Source of the DNA: JADJOY01 sp046331705 [NCBI: bacterium]
GTDB lineage: Bacteria > JADJOY01
Length of the DNA: 64,000 bases
NCBI GenBank assembly: GCA_046331705.1
Contig: JAXLQJ010000024.1
Location: 39,303 to 103,302, forward strand
Direction: 5' to 3'
Shown piece by piece: positions 1-9,900 of the stretch. Below the pieces are notes generated by a model that was given only the letters and a program-made list of their open reading frames with translations, ran no database searches and was not told the origin of the DNA. Within the stretch, counting starts at the first letter, position 1, and every line of letters starts with the position of its first letter. A program made the position numbers and the translations under genes.

Positions 1-144
1 CGCGCGGGCAACCGCTTCCGGCGGCTCGCGGAGCGCGCCCACGGCCACCAGCACCGCGCGCGGATCGCCCGCGGCGATGCCGCGTGCGACCTCGACGTAG
101 CCGGCGATCGACCCAGTCGCGAGACCGACGGATTCGGCGGTCAC
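1..144 (-). CDS. Hypothetical protein, N-terminal fragment
   Basis: The gene enters on the minus strand and runs off the left edge of the window, so only about 48 N-terminal residues are visible and the C-terminus is missing. It starts with GTG at 144, which overlaps the TGA of the HprK-like gene in a GTGA arrangement, so translation is probably coupled. The visible peptide (VTAESVGLATGSIAGYVEVA and onward) is alanine-rich and compatible with an alpha-helical protein. I recognise no family. Its position says it is the third gene of the ATP-grasp/HprK-like operon. Confidence 0.5.
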   Translation of the reverse strand, partial: MTAESVGLATGSIAGYVEVARGIAAGDPRAVLVAVGALREPPEAVARA

Positions 145-1337
145 GCGAACGCCTCGTCGGCGAGCGCGCGCCAGACCGACGGCTCGTCGTAGGCACCTGG
201 CGCGAGCTGGCATTCCACGCTCGGAACCGACGCCGCCAGGCGGCGGATGCGCTCGTCGAGCGCAGGCGGCCCGCCGCCGTCGATCGGCGCCAGACCGCTC
301 GGACCCGACCCGTTCGCGAGCAAGCCGGTCTCACGCAGGAGACGCGCCGCCTCCTCCGCCGCGAGCGCACGCAGCAGGAAACGTCGCGCGCCTGCCAGTC
401 GTTCGTGAACCGACGGGAACACGATGCGCGCGATCGGACCGCCGGCGACGGGCTCGACCCCGAGCAGCGCGCAGAGTTGCGCGGGCGTGAGTCCCGGGGG
501 CCAGATCTCGCCCGCCGCCTCCGCGCGTTGGCCCGCGCGAGCGTGGGCGCGAGCCTCGGCGACGGTGGTGGTGTAATGCCATGCACCCGAGGCCAGCGCG
601 GACCCGAGACCACCGGCCCACGCGAGCGAGCCCTCGCGAACCCCGACGATGCTCGGCATGCCGCGCGCGTGCGCTGCGAGGCGCGCGTGCGCCGCGCCCG
701 CGAGCTCGACCATGACCCGATCGTTGGCGACGTAGCGCGCGCCGTGTCCCACGAGCGCGTGGAGCAGGAGCGACGACTTCCCGGCGCGCTTGGGGCCGAC
801 GAAGAGCGTGACGCCCGAGCGCCCCTGGACCGCCGCGGCATGCAGCGGCAACCAGCCGGCGGCGATGGCGCCCTCGGACGCGAGCTCGCGAACCACGCGA
901 AACGCCGCGAGCCGAGCCCCCGGACGATCGCAGGCGGAGACGATTCGGAACACGGGGCCGCCGCCGGTCCGCTCCACCGCCAGCGAGACCCGCCCAGCCA
1001 CGTCGAGCGCGCGCTCGCCGCCGTCGGCGCCACGAAAGACCGGCCACAGCACCGGCGCGCGATCGAGCTGGAAGCACACGCGCTCGCGGCCCGTGGGCGT
1101 GGCGCCGTCGATCCAGCGCTCGAGCCCGGGCGCATCGATCGCGACCTCGATGGAGGCCGCCGTCTTCGCCGCGATCGGCGGGCTCGCGACGTCGAACCAA
1201 GGGCTCAGGAACTCCACCAGCCAGTCGAGGAGGGCGGCACCGTCGGCGCGGACGCAGAGCGCGCTCGCGCCGAACGAAAGCACGCGCTCGTGCGACGCCG
1301 GCGACGCATCGACCATCGGATCGCGCGCTTCGTTCAC
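141..1337 (-). CDS. HprK-like P-loop kinase-fold protein
   Basis: The product is about 398 residues. A P-loop GPKRAGKSS lies near residues 181-189, preceded by LPLHAAAVQ and followed by RYVANDRVMVE, which could supply the Walker B-type acidic residue. This arrangement matches HPr-kinase/phosphorylase-related proteins of the Serine kinase of HPr type rather than true HprK. The N-terminal half has no recognisable domain. I chose GTG 1337 because it overlaps the upstream ATP-grasp stop codon as GTGA, as the next junction at 144 also does; ATG 1316 is the alternative and gives 391 residues. HprK-like proteins of this kind often sit beside polysaccharide or peptide-modification genes, which fits the neighbours. 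The substrate is unknown. Confidence 0.75.
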   Translation of the reverse strand: MNEARDPMVDASPASHERVLSFGASALCVRADGAALLDWLVEFLSPWFDVASPPIAAKTAASIEVAIDAPGLERWIDGATPTGRERVCFQLDRAPVLWPVFRGADGGERALDVAGRVSLAVERTGGGPVFRIVSACDRPGARLAAFRVVRELASEGAIAAGWLPLHAAAVQGRSGVTLFVGPKRAGKSSLLLHALVGHGARYVANDRVMVELAGAAHARLAAHARGMPSIVGVREGSLAWAGGLGSALASGAWHYTTTVAEARAHARAGQRAEAAGEIWPPGLTPAQLCALLGVEPVAGGPIARIVFPSVHERLAGARRFLLRALAAEEAARLLRETGLLANGSGPSGLAPIDGGGPPALDERIRRLAASVPSVECQLAPGAYDEPSVWRALADEAFA

Positions 1338-2164
1338 GATCGGTCCGGGAACTTCTCGCACCACAGCCGCTCGAAGAGCTCCACGGCCACCTCGGTGAAG
1401 CCATCTCCGCCGCCCGGCGTCGACGAGAACTCGCCGAAGACCCAACCCCTCTCCGTGGAATAGAAATCCGCGCGCATGTACGTGCCGATCGCCGTGCCGA
1501 GGACGCTCGCGAGCCGCACCAGCTCCGCGAGGTGCGGGGGCCGGTCGAGCGCCTGTCCCGGAGGATGGATCGTTCGAAACGGCGGCGGCAGCATTCGCCA
1601 TTCGGAGTCGTACACGGTCTGCTCCTGCGACTTCGGGCCGTGACGTCTCACCACCTCGATCGCCGCGACGGTATCGCCGAAGACGTGGCAGCGGTATTCG
1701 AGCGGCAACGCGCCGCCCGCGCCGGCGAACTCCTCGACCACGAGCGGCCAGCGCGCGATCCGGCCGTGCATCGCAAGGGCCTGGGCACGAAGGTCGGCGT
1801 GCGTGCGTCGCGCTCCGCACATGAGCTCGACGCCATCGCTCACGGCGAGCACGCCGCCGCACGCAGCGCCCACGACCGGCTTGATGACGTAATGCCTCGG
1901 CAGCGCATCGAGCGGGATGCGCTCGGGACGCCGCCCCATCCACAGCACCGCCGGCAGGCGACAACCGTGGTGCGCGGCGAACGCACGCGCGTTGAGCTTG
2001 TTGGTCAGCGCGCGTGGCCAGAGCTCGCAGCAACGCCACGCGGCGAGCGGCTCGGCGGCGTCGCGCACGCGCTCGAGCTCACGCAACCGGTGCAGCCTGG
2101 CGAGGAGCGGCTTGCGCTTCCCCCACCAGATCTCGTGGCGCGAGCGGATGCGCTGCCAGTCCAC
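1334..2164 (-). CDS. ATP-grasp (TupA-like) family protein
   Basis: The product is 276 residues and looks like a TupA-like ATP-grasp enzyme, a family found in polysaccharide and teichuronopeptide-type loci. Visible signatures are LTNKLNARAFAAHHG near the N-terminus, HYVIKPVVGAACGGV (nucleotide-binding lysine strand), PLVVEEFAG and, near the C-terminus, MRADFYSTERGWVFGEFSST, where acidic residues would hold Mg-ATP. The frame stays open to 2944, but that extension overlaps the divergent kinase gene and does not look like protein, so I chose GTG 2164. The TGA overlaps the start of the HprK-like gene. The reaction is presumably ligation of an amino acid or other acid onto a glycan; the substrate cannot be read from the sequence. 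Confidence 0.75.
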   Translation of the reverse strand: MDWQRIRSRHEIWWGKRKPLLARLHRLRELERVRDAAEPLAAWRCCELWPRALTNKLNARAFAAHHGCRLPAVLWMGRRPERIPLDALPRHYVIKPVVGAACGGVLAVSDGVELMCGARRTHADLRAQALAMHGRIARWPLVVEEFAGAGGALPLEYRCHVFGDTVAAIEVVRRHGPKSQEQTVYDSEWRMLPPPFRTIHPPGQALDRPPHLAELVRLASVLGTAIGTYMRADFYSTERGWVFGEFSSTPGGGDGFTEVAVELFERLWCEKFPDRS

Positions 2165-2327
2165 GGCGGCTCTCGAGATCGCTGGCGCGGCGGTGGAGCG
2201 ATGGCCCCGTGACCCGACCCCAGCGCGCGAGTCATACCCGAAGCGCGCACGCGGCGTCAGGGTGGCTGGGGCGCGGCTCGCGACCAGTTGACGCGACCCC
2301 CGCCGAGCCCCCAGGGTGGGCGGCGAG
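2165..2327. promoter_or_regulatory. Divergent intergenic region
   Basis: These 163 bases separate the minus-strand ATP-grasp operon from the plus-strand kinase/glycosyltransferase operon and must hold both promoters. I see no clear -10/-35 pair. A GGGCGGCGAG stretch directly before ATG 2328 is the only likely ribosome binding site. Confidence 0.3.
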
Positions 2328-3254
2328 ATGGCGGACGCGAACCTCGCCTTCATTCTCGACGCCGTGCGTGCAGCGCTCGCGCGACGCGGCTGGGCGCCGA
2401 GCGAGATCTCGGTCCTCTCGCCGCCGAGCGCCCGCAAGCGCGGGCGCGCCACGTTTCGCGTGGCGCTGGCCGAGGGTGGCACCGTCGAGGCTGTGAAGGC
2501 GCGCTGGCTCGAATCGAGCGCGGAGGCAGCGCGACTCTTCGCGATTCGCGCCACGCTCGACGATGCGTTCGCGCCGCCGATCGTCGCCGACGATCGGTTG
2601 CTGCTCGAGGTGTGGATCGAGGGCGCGCGCGTCGCGGCGCTCGGCGGCGATCCGACCTCCGGCGCCATCGCCGAGGAGGCGGGTGCGATCCTGGGGCGCT
2701 TGCACGCGCACCCGATCGACGCCGCACCCGCGCACAGCTCCACCGCGCGCTGGCGGCACGATGCCGAGTCCGATCTCGCCGCGCTGAGCGCCGCGGGTCG
2801 GCTCACGCGCTCGGACGTCGCAGTGCTCGCCGCGACCCTCGCCGCCAACGATCCGCGCCACACCGCCCTCGCCCTCGTCCACCGGGACTTCTGCGGCGAG
2901 AACATCGTGCGCGACGCGCGGGATCGGTTGCGCGTGATCGACAACGAATGGCTCGAGGTCGGCCCCGCCGGCTTCGATCTGGGACGCAGCCAGTGCCGCT
3001 GGCCGATGGACGCGAGGACGTGGCGCCGATTCCTCGCGGGCTATGCGAGCGCAACCCCGCTCGACGAGCCATCGCTCGCCTTCTGGCAGGTCGTGGCTGC
3101 TCTCTGGAGCGCGCGCATCCGGCTCGGCTCGCCGCACGTGGCGGAGCCGCTCGCGGTGGTCCAGCAATTGGCGCGCGAGGCTTCCGCCGCAGGGCGCTCG
3201 CGCACGAGGCGAAGCGGCGGCAGCGCCCGCTCGACCGGCGAACATGGCGCGTGA
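2328..3254 (+). CDS. APH-like phosphotransferase/kinase family protein
   Basis: The product is about 308 residues with the aminoglycoside-phosphotransferase/choline-kinase fold. The Brenner motif HRDFCGENIV supplies the catalytic aspartate and the metal-binding asparagine, and VIDNEWLEVGPAGFDLGR takes the place of the usual DxD metal motif (IDNE). The N-lobe is short and the expected lysine lies in EAVKARWLE. I chose ATG 2328 over GTG 2316 because GGGCGGCGAG stands just upstream. The last 11 bases overlap the next glycosyltransferase gene. In this setting it is more likely to phosphorylate a sugar or other small alcohol than to confer antibiotic resistance, but the substrate is unknown. Confidence 0.8.
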   Translation: MADANLAFILDAVRAALARRGWAPSEISVLSPPSARKRGRATFRVALAEGGTVEAVKARWLESSAEAARLFAIRATLDDAFAPPIVADDRLLLEVWIEGARVAALGGDPTSGAIAEEAGAILGRLHAHPIDAAPAHSSTARWRHDAESDLAALSAAGRLTRSDVAVLAATLAANDPRHTALALVHRDFCGENIVRDARDRLRVIDNEWLEVGPAGFDLGRSQCRWPMDARTWRRFLAGYASATPLDEPSLAFWQVVAALWSARIRLGSPHVAEPLAVVQQLAREASAAGRSRTRRSGGSARSTGEHGA

Positions 3255-4497
3255 CGCGATCGTGGTGCTCTGCATGCCCGAGCGCGGGCATCTGCACCGC
3301 CTGCTGCCGGTCGTCGAAGGCCTCGCGGCGCGTGGGCGCACCGTTCGGGCGCTCACCGACGCGCGCTTCCAGGCCGACGTGGAGCGCGCGGGCGCCACCT
3401 TTCAGGATCTCTTCGCGAGCTTTCCCGTGGAGGCGGCGGACGCCGAGTCGCGACCGGTTCCGAGCCGCTACGTGAGCTTCGCGGGCCACTACGCGGACGC
3501 GATCACGGACTGGATCGCCGCGCGCGATCCCGCGCTGATCGTCTACGACACGTTCGCGGTCGTGGCCCCCATCGTGGGACGGCGGCTGGGCGTGCCGTAC
3601 GTGAACTTCTGCGCGGGCCACGCGTTCGAGCCGGTGCGCACGGTCGCCGCGCTGCGCGCCGACGGACGCGCCGCCACCTCCGCGGCCTGCTGGCGCGCCA
3701 TCGAGGTGCTTCGCACGCGGCACGGCATGCCCGGCGCCAATCCGTTCTCCTACGTCGAAGCGCTGAGCCCGCACCTCAACCTCTACGGCGAGCCCGAGCC
3801 CTTCCTGCGGGCGGCCGATCGTTCGGCGTTCGAGCCGCTGGCGTTCTTCGGCTCGCTCGACTCGCGGGCGCTGCGCGACGCGAGCGCCGCCGCGACGCAC
3901 GCCGAGCCGCGCGCCAGGCCGCGGATCTACGCCTCGTTCGGCACCGTGGTCTGGCGCTACTTCCGCGCCGAGGCACTCGCCGCTTTCGAGGTCCTCGCCG
4001 ACGCGACCGGGTCGCTCGGGGTCGAGCTGCTCGTCTCGACCGGCGGGCAAGAGCTCATGGCCGCCGAGCACGAGCGTCTGGCGCGGCCACACGCGCGCGT
4101 GGAGCGCTACGTCGAGCAATGGCGCGTGCTCGCCGACACCGACGTCTTCGTGACCCACCAGGGCCTCAACTCGACCCACGAAGCGATCTTCCACGGCGTG
4201 CCGATGCTCTCGTATCCGTTCTTCGCCGATCAGCCCGCGCTGGCCGCGCGCTGCGCGGAGCTGGGGCTCGCGCTGCCGCTCGCGAGCGGGCCGCGGGCGC
4301 CGCTCACCCGCGACGGCGTGTGCGAGGCGCTCGAACGGGTTCGCGCCGAGCGCAGCCACTTCGCCGCCCGCCTCGCCGAAGCGCGCGGCTGGGAGCTCGC
4401 CACCATCGCCGGGCGCGCGGCGGTGCTGGACCGCATCGAGGCGCTGGCGGACGGCGCGCGGCGGATCCCCCGCCCGCGCACCCGGCCAATCGCATGA
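3244..4497 (+). CDS. UGT/MGT-type glycosyltransferase (GT1, GT-B fold)
   Basis: The product is 417 residues, the usual size for bacterial macrolide-type glycosyltransferases. The N-terminus VVLCMPERGHLHRLLPVVEG is the acceptor-side Rossmann start, with the histidine typical of GT1 enzymes. The donor-binding signature is clear at about residues 303-330: THQGLNSTHEAIFHGVPML followed by FFADQPALA. The predicted reaction is transfer of a sugar from an NDP-sugar to a small hydrophobic acceptor. It starts at ATG 3244 inside the kinase gene and its TGA overlaps the next ATG, so the three genes are probably translated together. Confidence 0.88.
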   Translation: MARDAIVVLCMPERGHLHRLLPVVEGLAARGRTVRALTDARFQADVERAGATFQDLFASFPVEAADAESRPVPSRYVSFAGHYADAITDWIAARDPALIVYDTFAVVAPIVGRRLGVPYVNFCAGHAFEPVRTVAALRADGRAATSAACWRAIEVLRTRHGMPGANPFSYVEALSPHLNLYGEPEPFLRAADRSAFEPLAFFGSLDSRALRDASAAATHAEPRARPRIYASFGTVVWRYFRAEALAAFEVLADATGSLGVELLVSTGGQELMAAEHERLARPHARVERYVEQWRVLADTDVFVTHQGLNSTHEAIFHGVPMLSYPFFADQPALAARCAELGLALPLASGPRAPLTRDGVCEALERVRAERSHFAARLAEARGWELATIAGRAAVLDRIEALADGARRIPRPRTRPIA

Positions 4498-5231
4498 TCT
4501 ACGTGTGGCTGCGCGCGACGCTGGCGTGGTCCGACGAGGCGGCGTTTCGCGCCCAGCTCGAGCCCGCGTTCGCGCCCAAGGTGGAGGCGTGGAACGCGAC
4601 CTTCGACATGCCGTATCACCTCTTCCGTCACGAAGTGCGTACGATCGCCGCGAGCAATCTCGCGGAGATCCGCGATGCCCGCGTCCGCACGTGGGACGAG
4701 ATCCCCGCCGGCGCGCTGGTGCTACCGGTGGACGACGACGATTGGTTCGCGCCGGACGTCGCCCGGATCGTGGAGCGCGCGCTGGACGAGAGCGCGGCGG
4801 GTTGCCGCTGGCCCAGCACGTTCCTCGAGGTGCCAATCGATCTCGCTCATCGCCTGGGCCTCTGGCGTCGTGCGCTCTTCCCGAACACGCCGCCGCGCTG
4901 GATCTGCACGACGAACAACTACGCTCTCGTGAAGTCCGCCGAAACGACGGATCCGCTCGCACGCCACACCCAGGCGAGCCGCTGGGCCGAAGGCCCGGGC
5001 GCCAGCCGAATGCGGCGCCTCGACGCGCGACTGAGCGTCATGAATCGCACCCTCGCCTCGCAGACGTCGCTCGCATTCACGCGGCCGAGCATCCGGCGCC
5101 GGGAGCTCATCGCGAAATACCGGGCCTATCGCGTGCTCTATCGTCGCGAGCCGCGTCCCGACGTGGCCTGGTGCCGCCCCTACGTGGAGGCGATGGCGCA
5201 GCTCATGCGCCGGCTCACGCTTCGCGGGTGA
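4494..5231 (+). CDS. Hypothetical protein with DDDD motif, glycosyltransferase-like
   Basis: The product is 245 residues. It begins with ATG 4494 in an ATGA overlap with the GT1 gene. The main visible motif is ALVLPVDDDDWFAPD near residues 78-92: a hydrophobic strand followed by four aspartates, as in the metal-binding turn of GT-A sugar transferases. There is no signal peptide or membrane segment. The C-terminal part is basic (RPSIRRRELIAKYRAYRVLY). I do not recognise a named family; a nucleotide-sugar-dependent transferase is the most natural guess from the motif and operon, but it is an inference. Confidence 0.65.
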   Translation: MIYVWLRATLAWSDEAAFRAQLEPAFAPKVEAWNATFDMPYHLFRHEVRTIAASNLAEIRDARVRTWDEIPAGALVLPVDDDDWFAPDVARIVERALDESAAGCRWPSTFLEVPIDLAHRLGLWRRALFPNTPPRWICTTNNYALVKSAETTDPLARHTQASRWAEGPGASRMRRLDARLSVMNRTLASQTSLAFTRPSIRRRELIAKYRAYRVLYRREPRPDVAWCRPYVEAMAQLMRRLTLRG

Positions 5232-5261
5232 GCAGGCGCCTCGGGCGAGCGCCCGCTGCCG

Positions 5262-6554
5262 CTACGAGGGCCAGCGCGGCTCGCCGGGACGGGACGGAGA
5301 GCGCTCTCGTGGACGCCCGAGCAGCTCGCGCACGGTGGGCTCGAGACCGGCGAGCGAGCGCGACTGGGGCAACACGTCGTCGATCTCGTAAGCGCGCGTT
5401 TCCGTCACATCCACGACTTGCGCACGACGGGATTCGGGGTCCACGATCCAGACCAGCTCGCAGCCCGCGGCGACCCACTGCGCCGCGAGCACGCGCAGTG
5501 CCTCACGGTCCTCGAAACGATCGGCGACCAGCACCGCGAGCACCGGCGGCACGCGTCCCAGTCCGCCGACGGCATCGTCGAGGTCCGCATCGCGCCAGAG
5601 GGCGACGTCCGGCGGGCGCATCCCGGCGACGCTCGGATCGTCGATCGAGGCCAGGCCGAGACGAAAGCCGACGCCCGCGCCGATCCATGCGCCGAGCGCC
5701 ACGGTCGTCGCCAGCACCGCGCTCTCGCGCGCGGAGCCGAGGGGCGGATGGAACGGCAATTGGCGCGGCGAACGGCTGCGCGCACGCATCTCGGCAGCGC
5801 TCATGCCGTCGATCCACGGATAGGTTCGCACCGGCGCGACAGCGGTCTTGAGCGCGAGGAACGTGCGGCGATCGAGCCCCTCGGCGGGATGCTCCGGCAC
5901 GCGGCATTCCAGCACCGCGCCGAAACCGCGCGCCTCGAGCAGCTCGCAAAGCGAGGCCGCCGTCGGCCAGAAGCTCCACTCGTTGTCCAGCGAGGCAAGC
6001 CGCCGCTGCTGGCGGGTCTCGGAAGCGTCCTCCGCGCGGTGCTCGCGGTAGTGCCAACCGCGCAGCAGCTGACCCTGGAGCTCGACCGACTCCACGGCAC
6101 CCCGCGCCACGTGGGTCTCGACGACCGCCGCGCGCGCGGCGACGTGCGCGACTCGCCCCACCACCTCCACCAGCTCGCGCGCCGTGAGATGGTAGAGCAC
6201 GCCCAGCGCGAGCACCACGTCGAAGGGCCCGCGCTCCTCGAACGGGAACGCGCGCAGGTCCGCGTTCACCAGCTCGACCCCGTCGAGCCCGAGCTCCGCG
6301 GCAACCGCGCGCCCCGCGTCCATCCGCTCGGCGCGGCCGTCGATGCCGAGCACGGACGCCCCCGCGAGCGCCGCCTCGATCGCGAACACGCCCTCGCCGC
6401 AACCGAGATCGAGCACCCGCAAGCCGGTGAGGTCGCCGGCGCGGCCGTGCACCACGCCGAGCAGCCGCAGCACGCGCCGCACGCGTGCCGCGTTCTCGGG
6501 CCCTTTGGCGTCGAAGAGCGCGCGAGCCCGCTCGGAGAGAATCGGCGAACGCAT
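5262..6554 (-). CDS. SAM-dependent methyltransferase with C-terminal extension
   Basis: The product is 430 residues. The N-terminal half is a class I methyltransferase: motif I LRVLDLGCGEGVFAIEAA near residues 45-62, an acidic strand VLGIDGRAERM, NADLRAFPF, and GPFDVVLALGVLYHL. The C-terminal 200 residues have no recognised domain; they begin around FLALKTAVAPVRTYPWIDG and end in a helical segment. The substrate is unknown. The gene is convergent with the DDDD-motif gene, with 30 bases between them. It starts at ATG 6554 with only a weak Shine-Dalgarno. Confidence 0.85.
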   Translation of the reverse strand: MRSPILSERARALFDAKGPENAARVRRVLRLLGVVHGRAGDLTGLRVLDLGCGEGVFAIEAALAGASVLGIDGRAERMDAGRAVAAELGLDGVELVNADLRAFPFEERGPFDVVLALGVLYHLTARELVEVVGRVAHVAARAAVVETHVARGAVESVELQGQLLRGWHYREHRAEDASETRQQRRLASLDNEWSFWPTAASLCELLEARGFGAVLECRVPEHPAEGLDRRTFLALKTAVAPVRTYPWIDGMSAAEMRARSRSPRQLPFHPPLGSARESAVLATTVALGAWIGAGVGFRLGLASIDDPSVAGMRPPDVALWRDADLDDAVGGLGRVPPVLAVLVADRFEDREALRVLAAQWVAAGCELVWIVDPESRRAQVVDVTETRAYEIDDVLPQSRSLAGLEPTVRELLGRPRERSPSRPGEPRWPS

Positions 6555-6993
6555 GAAGGGTCCAGCTAGCCCGGTGACTTTCCGAGCCCTGAACGCAAAG
6601 AGCCAACGGCCCTTCGTCGAGCGCTACGTATGGAAGTGTCCAAGCTCGATCGACGAGGCGACGGAAGTGCCCGGCGGGAGGCCAGCGCGCCGTCCACTCG
6701 TGGATGAACGTGGCTCACGAACGATGCCACGGCCAGAAGCTGGCGGGATACCGAGACGGGAGCGGTGAAGACCTCGAGCTTCGAGGCCTTGGCTTGGCGT
6801 CGACGACGAAGCGTTCTCGTGTCCATCGACTTCGGGGCCGCGCACGCAGCGCGACGAGCAACCGCGCGAGTCCTCGTCCGCGTTGCGGCGACTTCCGAGG
6901 GTCGCTATCATTTTTTCTGGCTTCCCGCCGCCTCCGCCGCACGCGAGCTCCATTCCGCGACGCGTTCGCGCTCCGGACGACGCCGAGCGCCAC
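6555..6993. other. Intergenic region upstream of the SGNH hydrolase
   Basis: These 439 bases separate two divergent genes. ORFs here are short, have shadow-type composition and lack ribosome binding sites. The only element I can support is the sigma-70-like promoter at 6883-6911 and the T-rich stretch just after it. Confidence 0.4.
6883..6911 (+). promoter_or_regulatory. Putative sigma-70-type promoter for the SGNH hydrolase gene
   Basis: TTGCGG (6883-6888) and TATCAT (6906-6911) are separated by exactly 17 bases. The -10 box matches five of six consensus positions. A run of six T follows. Transcription would start near 6919, giving a leader of about 75 bases before GTG 6994. Confidence 0.45.
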
Positions 6994-9900
6994 GTGACGA
7001 TCCTCGTGTCCCGTCGAAGCAAGGCGCCCCGGCGCGCTGGATCGGCCGTGGTCTGCGCGTTCGCCGCGTTCGCGGCCTTGGTCACCACGTCTTCGCTTGC
7101 GGTCGCGGATTCGCTGGTCTTCCAGCGGCGTTTCGACGGCACGGCCGATGCCTCGGCCTATTCGCTGCAACAGACGTCCGACGGGGGCTACGTCCTGGCC
7201 GGCAGCACCAGCTCCCATGGCGTCGGTGCGTCGAACGCGTATCTGGTGAAGACCGATTCGTCTGGAAACCTCCTGTGGGAGCGGACCTTCGGGTGGTCGG
7301 ACCAGGAAGAGGCGTACTCCGTCCAGCAGACCTCCGAGGGCGGCTACATCCTGGCCGGCGACACGAAATCGTATGGTGCAGGCGGACGCGATCTCTACCT
7401 GGTGAAGACCAACTCGTCGGGCAACGAGTCGTGGCACAAGCTGATTGGTGGGACGCGAGACGAGATCGCGTACGCCGTTCAGCAGACGACGGACGGCGGC
7501 TACGTCCTCGCGGGCTGGACCAGCTCGCCCGGCGCCAACGGATTCGATGCCTACCTGGTGAAGACCGACTCTTCGGGGAATCTGGCCTGGCAGCGAATGT
7601 TCGGGCTGGGCGGAAGCGACTCCGCCTACGCGGTCCAGCAGACGCCGGACGGCGGCTACGTTCTCGCCGGTTCGACGTTGCCGGTGGGCGCCGACGATTT
7701 CGAGCTCTACCTGGTGAAGACCGACTCGTCGGGAAACCTTCAGTGGCAGCGCACGTTCGGCGGCGCGGGCAACGATCGAGCGACATCCGTGCGCCGCACG
7801 TCGGACGGCGGTTACATCCTCGCGGGGACGGTGGACCCTCCCGATGCGAGCCCGGTCGCCTTCGAGCTGGTGAAGACGGATTCGTCGGGGAATCTCGAGT
7901 GGCAGCGCACGTTCGCCGACGCCGCCAACAACGCAGCGCCCGCGGCTCGGCCGACGTCCGATGGCGGCTACGTCCTGGTCGGAGGTGCGGTCGCTCCGGG
8001 CGCGGCAGACGTGGATGTGTCGCTCGTGAAGCTCGATGGGTCAGGGAACGTCGTCTGGCAGCGCTCGTTGGGAGGCACGGAATACGACGACGGGTACGCG
8101 GTCCAGCAAACCGCCGACGGCGGCTTCGCGATCGCAGGCGTGACCAACGCCTATGGCACGGGTGGGCTCTACTCCTACGCCTACCTGGTGAAGACCGATT
8201 CCCATGGGAACACCGGCCAAGCGCCGTGCGCCGACCTGGACGGCGACGGGTACTGCGCCGCGAGCGACCCGAACGCTCCACCCTCGGCCGCGAAGGATTG
8301 CGACGACGCGAACCCCAGCACTCACCCGGGCGCGACCGAGAGTTGCAGCAACCACCTCGACGACGACTGCAACGGTCTCGTCGACGGAGCGGATCCCGCG
8401 TGCCAGGTTCCGCCGTGCCTCGACGACGACGCGGACGGCTACGGAGATCCGGCGTCGCCTTCCTGCCCGCACCCGGAAGCCGACTGCAACGACGCGAACG
8501 CGAACGTGCACGCCGGGGCGCTCGAGATTTGCGGTAACGCGGTCGACGACAACTGCAACGCAACCATCGACGAGTCGTGCACCCTTTCCCGATACGTCGC
8601 GCTGGGAGACTCGTATTCGTCCGGCGAGGGAGTGCCGGCGTATTTCGACGACAGCGACTCGCCGACCAATCAGTGTCACCGGTCGACGCGTGCATACTCG
8701 ATCGAGATCGATCGATCAGGGCTTCCGCTCGGTTTCGACGCGGCAGCGGACTTCGTCGCGTGCAGCGGCGCCGAAACCTTCAACATTCCGAAGAACGGAC
8801 AGGGCCAGCCGAACGGCGATCGCTTCGCGCAGCTCGACCAAGCCTACGTCGGCGCCGAGACCGGGCTCATCACGGTGACGATCGGCGGCAACGACGCCGG
8901 ATTCGCGCGGGTGCTGACGCTCTGCGCCGAGCACCCCTTCTGCCAGCTCGATTACTCGCCGTTCTTCCCGTTCGATGACCAGTCGGTTCCGGACCTCCTG
9001 GCCGAAACGTTCGCAGCGCTTCCCGGTCGACTGGCGACGACCTTCGCCGCCATACGCCAAGCAGCCCCCAACGCAACCGTCCTGGTCGTCGGCTATCCGC
9101 AGATCTTCCCGCCCAACGGGCTGTGCGTGGATGCGAACGTCGTCCTCGCGTGGGATCCGAGCGAGCAGGTCTACCTGACGCAACAGGGCGACGAGCTCGA
9201 TCGGATCATCTCGAACGCGACGGACGCGGCGGGCCCTGGTTTTCACTTCGTGCCCGCCAACTTTCTGGGGCACGACATCTGTGCCGTCGGTCAGCGGTGG
9301 TTCAACCCGCCGCTGACGAACTTCCTCGAGCCCAAAGGCTGGTTCCATCCCAACGCCAACGGGCAGCTGGCGCTCGCCCAGGCCGTGAGCTCGCGACTCG
9401 ATGCGTGGCGCGGTGGGCCCATGCCACCGATACCGCACGCTCACGGCACGAGCGCACCCTCCTCGCGCACCGCGGCGCGGACCTCGTCGCCCCCGCCATC
9501 CTTCGGCGATCTCGATCTCGAACCGGCGCTCGCGACCCCGTGCGCGGCAGTCGGCCATGCATACGTCCCGGGCCAGCTGGTGCGCCTCGTGGGCGACGGC
9601 TTCGTTCCGAACGCGCAGGTGGTGCTGCGGTTCGGAGTCGCCGATGGCTCGGTGCCCGTGGATCTGTTGTCGCCGAAGGTCGACGGCCAAGGGCGGCTCG
9701 ACGTCGTGACGGCGGTGCCCACATCCGCGCCGACCGCCGGGATCGGCTCGTTTCAGGTGGTGGGCCCGGGTGCGGACGGCGGCGCTCGCTTGCTGCTCGG
9801 TTCCTTTGGCTTGGGGTCGTCGTTCCAGCTCGACACCGACGGCGACGACGTGCCGGACCTCTGCGACAACTGCCCGTCGATCGCCAACGCCGGACAGGCC

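Noticed and set aside
1334-2944. Full 536-codon version of the ATP-grasp gene
   Set aside because: The extra 260 residues overlap the divergent kinase gene and are low-complexity; GTG 2164 gives a complete ATP-grasp protein.
2328-3254. Aminoglycoside resistance gene
   Set aside because: The fold is that of APH enzymes, but the coupling to glycosyltransferase genes and the divergent N-lobe make a metabolic kinase more likely.
2232-3398. 388-codon minus-strand frame opposite the APH-like kinase
   Set aside because: It overlaps a gene with a clear Brenner motif and has no recognisable product.
5232-5261. Terminator between the DDDD-motif gene and the methyltransferase gene
   Set aside because: Only short imperfect pairings were found; nothing as strong as the hairpins listed.
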